8,866 nt of DNA, from contig VBDA01000143.1 of the NCBI GenBank assembly GCA_005883655.1, forward strand, positions 1 to 8,866, given 5' to 3'. The DNA comes from Betaproteobacteria bacterium. GTDB lineage: Bacteria; Pseudomonadota; Gammaproteobacteria; Burkholderiales; Casimicrobiaceae. The notes beneath the pieces were generated by a model that was given only the letters and a program-made list of their open reading frames with translations, searched no databases and was not told where the DNA came from. Positions 6,587 to 8,866 of this stretch are shown in pieces. Numbering within the stretch: the stretch's first letter is position 1; each line of letters begins with the position of its first letter. Made by a program: the position numbers and the translations under genes.

Positions 6587-7089
6587 GCTATATCCGCATC
6601 ACCGAATTCACCGGCCTCCGCCCCGCGCAGCGCGAGGGCGAGTGGTATACGGTCGACGGACGCGAAGGTAGCGTGCGCCTCGAGCGCGGTGAGGCGGCGC
6701 TCGATGCCGCGAGCGCCGGCGAAGGCCATGTGGCGACCCGCTGGACCGGTGTACGCATCTACCATCGCGAGACCGAACAAAGAGCTCCTATCGTTTATAT
6801 GCTCAAGTTTCCGGTGCCCCTCGATTACCTCTACGAGTTCGACGCCTGGTTCCAGTACGAGCATATGCCGATGCTGCTGGAAGAGCCTACGTGGTACGGC
6901 TGCGAGTTCTTCCGCGCCCTCGGCGCCTCGTGCTACTCCTTCGCCGTCCTGCATTACGTCGAGCCACAGGCGCTCAAGTCCGATGCGCGCGACCGCTCCG
7001 TCGACACGCCATGGTGGCACCGGCTGAAGAAGCACGAGTGGTTCGACAAGCAATTCGTTCGCACGCTGATGAAGCCACTTGCAAAGTAA
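6583..7089 (+). CDS. Small protein, possible EthD-like dimeric alpha/beta barrel
   Basis: 168-aa soluble protein of unknown function. No signal peptide or membrane segment is seen. The middle, about 70-112 (a PIVYMLKFPVP strand, then FDAWFQYEHMPMLLE and a YGCEFFR strand), has the strand-helix-strand look of EthD/ferredoxin-like dimeric barrels, where an (E)H-x-P motif is common. The C-terminal third is Trp- and Lys-rich (PWWHRLKKHEWF at 143-154). ATG 6583 is chosen because it overlaps the bridging frame stop and the protein begins with a plausible MSYIRITEF strand; the frame is open further upstream only inside the ligase gene. It ends 2 nt before CT-2, so the two are surely co-translated. 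The partial gene after CT-2 has a similar FxAW(Y/F)xxEH segment. It may be an accessory subunit or a small isomerase/decarboxylase-like factor for the CT step; this is inference. Confidence 0.72.
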   Translation: MSYIRITEFTGLRPAQREGEWYTVDGREGSVRLERGEAALDAASAGEGHVATRWTGVRIYHRETEQRAPIVYMLKFPVPLDYLYEFDAWFQYEHMPMLLEEPTWYGCEFFRALGASCYSFAVLHYVEPQALKSDARDRSVDTPWWHRLKKHEWFDKQFVRTLMKPLAK

Positions 7090-7091
7090 CC

Positions 7092-8570
7092 ATGGGCCGA
7101 CACATACCTATCGTCGACGAGACATTGCGCGACGGTCACCAGTGCCTGTGGTCCACGCGCATGACCAACGAAATGATGCTGCCCATTGCCCAGCGCATGG
7201 ATCGCATCGGCTTCGATTCCATCGACTTGATCGGCGGTGCGGTGTGGGATGTTTCAGTGCGCTTCCTGAAGGAAGACCCGTGGGAGCGCATCCGCCACAT
7301 GCGCAAGCTGATTACCAGGACGCCGCTCAATGCCATCGTGCGCGGGCAGAGTTTGTGGACTTTCGAAGTATTCCCCAACGATGTGGTGGAGCTGGCGATC
7401 GAACGCCTGCAGGCGAACGGCATTGCGCAAATCGCGGTGTACGACCAGTTCAACGATTTGCAGAACGTCGAGGTCTGCGTCGCCGCGTCGAAACGGGTAG
7501 GCATGATGGTGATGGGCACGCTGGTGTTCTCGTGGAGCCCGGTGCACAGCGATGCGTATTACGCGGACAAGGCGGCGCAGTTCGTGCGCATGGGCGCTGA
7601 CGAGATCAATCTCAAGGATCCCAGCGGCATGCTTTCGGTGGAACGTATCGGGACCATCATTCCGGCGCTGCGCAAGGCCATCGGGCCAGTGCCCATCAAC
7701 ATTCACTCGCATTGCATGACCGGCCGCGCGCCCGAGGTGCTGCTGGCGGCAGTCGAAGCCGGCGCGGACAAGCTGCACACCGCGATTTCGCCGCTGGCCC
7801 ACGGCGCATCGCATCCGCCGGCGGAGTGGATCCACGATCGATTGGTGGAGCGCGGTCACATCACGGGGCTCGATCGTGAAGCGCTGGAAGACATGGCCGG
7901 CTATTTCCGCTACATGTGCTACCGCTGGAACAAGCCGCGCGGCGAGCCGGTGGATTTCGATGCGCGCGTGCTCGAGCACCAGATGCCTGGCGGCATGATC
8001 TCCAATCTGCGCAACCAGTTGCGCGAGGTCGGCATCGAGGATCGCCTGGATGAAATCCTGCGCGAGACGAGCCGGGTGCGCAAAGACATGGGTTACGTGC
8101 CGGTGGTCAGCCCCACGGCCCAATTCATGGTGACGCAGGCGGTGCTGAACGTGATCCAGGGCGAGCGCTACAAGACGGTGCCGGATGAATTGCGCAAGTA
8201 CTGTCTCGGCTACTATGGCAAGCCGCCGGCGGCGATCGCGCCGGAGCTATTGGAGCGCGCCGTGCGCAAAGGCGACAAGTTCGTTTCGGGCCGCGCCGGC
8301 GATCTGGTGGCACCGTCGCTCGAGCGAATCAGGAAAACGCGCGGCCCGTTCAAGACCGATGAAGACCTGTTGAATGCGGTGTTCTATGGCGATGAAATCC
8401 TGAAACCGCTGTTTGCGGCGCGCGCCCAGGCGAATTACACGCGCTTCTACCAGGCGTATAACCCGCTGCGGGAATTGCTCTCGCAAGTTACGCGCCACCG
8501 TCATATCGGTTACATTGGCTTGCGCGGACAAGTCGGTGGCGAGGATCTGAAAATCGAAATGACGAAGTGA
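7092..8570 (+). CDS. Biotin-dependent carboxyltransferase, pyruvate carboxylase/OadA type (CT-2)
   Basis: 492-aa carboxyltransferase, a paralogue of CT-1. Active-site elements: DETLRDGHQCLW at 9-20 (R13, D14, H16, Q17), IVRGQSLW at 82-89 (R84), INLKDPSGM at 172-180 (K175, expected carbamylated lysine) and NIHSHCMTG at 203-211 (H205, H207). MPGGMISNL at 298-306 and GERYKTVPDELRKY at 357-370 mark the post-barrel domain. There is no C-terminal biotin domain, so it needs a separate carrier, probably the AccB-like protein upstream. It keeps TAISPLAHGAS at 230-240, close to the classical TAISSMSGGTS, where CT-1 is more diverged (TAAEPLANGAS). ATG 7092 lies 2 nt after the stop of the small protein gene. 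It shares with CT-1 the Gly in RDGHQC and the Cys in HSHC, so both belong to one CT subfamily whose substrate I cannot name. An oxaloacetate decarboxylase or pyruvate carboxylase role is possible but not favoured. Confidence 0.92.
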   Translation: MGRHIPIVDETLRDGHQCLWSTRMTNEMMLPIAQRMDRIGFDSIDLIGGAVWDVSVRFLKEDPWERIRHMRKLITRTPLNAIVRGQSLWTFEVFPNDVVELAIERLQANGIAQIAVYDQFNDLQNVEVCVAASKRVGMMVMGTLVFSWSPVHSDAYYADKAAQFVRMGADEINLKDPSGMLSVERIGTIIPALRKAIGPVPINIHSHCMTGRAPEVLLAAVEAGADKLHTAISPLAHGASHPPAEWIHDRLVERGHITGLDREALEDMAGYFRYMCYRWNKPRGEPVDFDARVLEHQMPGGMISNLRNQLREVGIEDRLDEILRETSRVRKDMGYVPVVSPTAQFMVTQAVLNVIQGERYKTVPDELRKYCLGYYGKPPAAIAPELLERAVRKGDKFVSGRAGDLVAPSLERIRKTRGPFKTDEDLLNAVFYGDEILKPLFAARAQANYTRFYQAYNPLRELLSQVTRHRHIGYIGLRGQVGGEDLKIEMTK

Positions 8571-8581
8571 AGGGTCGGCTC

Positions 8582-8866
8582 ATGCTGATCTGGGAATATC
8601 CGACCACTGACCTCGCGCTGATCCGTCGCAATGTGGCTGGCTGCGCCGCGGATGCCGAATCGTTCCTGCGCCACGACAGCAAGGGCAGTCTCGTCGTTTG
8701 CACCAGTGACACCGCCAAGCCGGGCGGAACGCCCGTCGTAAAAAAGCTGCAAGTGTTGTTCACGGGCGGTCAATATAGCCGCGAAGGCGGCGATTGGCTG
8801 TTTTATGTCGGCCTGTGGACACCGAAAGCGTTCCGTGAGGAATTCCTCGCCTGGTACAAAATGGAG
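8582..8866 (+). CDS. Partial small protein, possible relative of 6583-7089
   Basis: The first 95 codons of a gene that runs off the right edge with no stop. It starts at ATG 8582, 11 nt after the CT-2 stop, with AGGG just upstream. The sequence opens MLIWEYPTTDLALIRRNV and has a PVVKKLQVLFTGG strand, then WLFYVGLWTPKAFREEFLAW and YKME at the cut end. FREEFLAWYKME lines up with YEFDAWFQYEH of the small protein before CT-2, suggesting a related fold, possibly a dimeric alpha/beta barrel. The rest of the two proteins shows little similarity by eye. Its stop and true length are outside the window. Function unknown. Confidence 0.7.
   Translation, partial: MLIWEYPTTDLALIRRNVAGCAADAESFLRHDSKGSLVVCTSDTAKPGGTPVVKKLQVLFTGGQYSREGGDWLFYVGLWTPKAFREEFLAWYKME

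Overview
The window is a GC-rich, densely packed bacterial catabolic cluster. Long antisense open frames, GTG starts, 2-11 nt gene gaps and ATGA overlaps are typical of a Proteobacterium. A betaproteobacterium (Burkholderiales-like) is my best guess, mainly because the intergenic mini-repeat at 3609-3749 resembles peptide repeats I remember from that group. This placement is not certain.

Layout: a pyruvate-carboxylase/OadA-type carboxyltransferase (CT-1) lies on the minus strand at 18-1487. A 114-bp divergent intergenic region separates it from a plus-strand run that continues to the right edge. In order, the run holds: a beta-keto acid cleavage enzyme (BKACE, DUF849; 1602-2435); an AccB-like biotin carboxyl carrier protein (2473-2985); a vestige of another carboxyltransferase gene with its middle deleted (2990-3124); a DUF35 zinc-ribbon/OB-fold protein (3148-3612); a 46-aa repeat peptide frame bridging two genes with ATGA overlaps (3609-3749); an SCP-x-type thiolase-like protein without a visible N-terminal nucleophilic Cys (3746-4891); an acyl-CoA synthetase (4941-6548); a small protein with a possible alpha/beta-barrel fold (6583-7089); a second full carboxyltransferase (CT-2; 7092-8570); and the start of another small protein that may be related to the previous one (8582-8866, cut by the window edge).

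How the genes could work together (inference): biotin on the carrier protein is charged by a biotin carboxylase not seen here. CT-1 and/or CT-2 then move CO2 onto an enolizable keto substrate, or off it in the reverse direction. A beta-keto acid made this way is the substrate class of BKACE, which uses acetyl-CoA to give acetoacetate and a new acyl-CoA. The CoA ligase and the DUF35/thiolase-like pair would handle CoA-thioester steps before or after this. The substrate cannot be read from the sequence. The most unusual observations are the collapsed third CT gene directly behind the carrier gene, the combination of biotin-dependent CTs with a BKACE, and two tiny bridging frames that overlap both neighbours by 4 nt.
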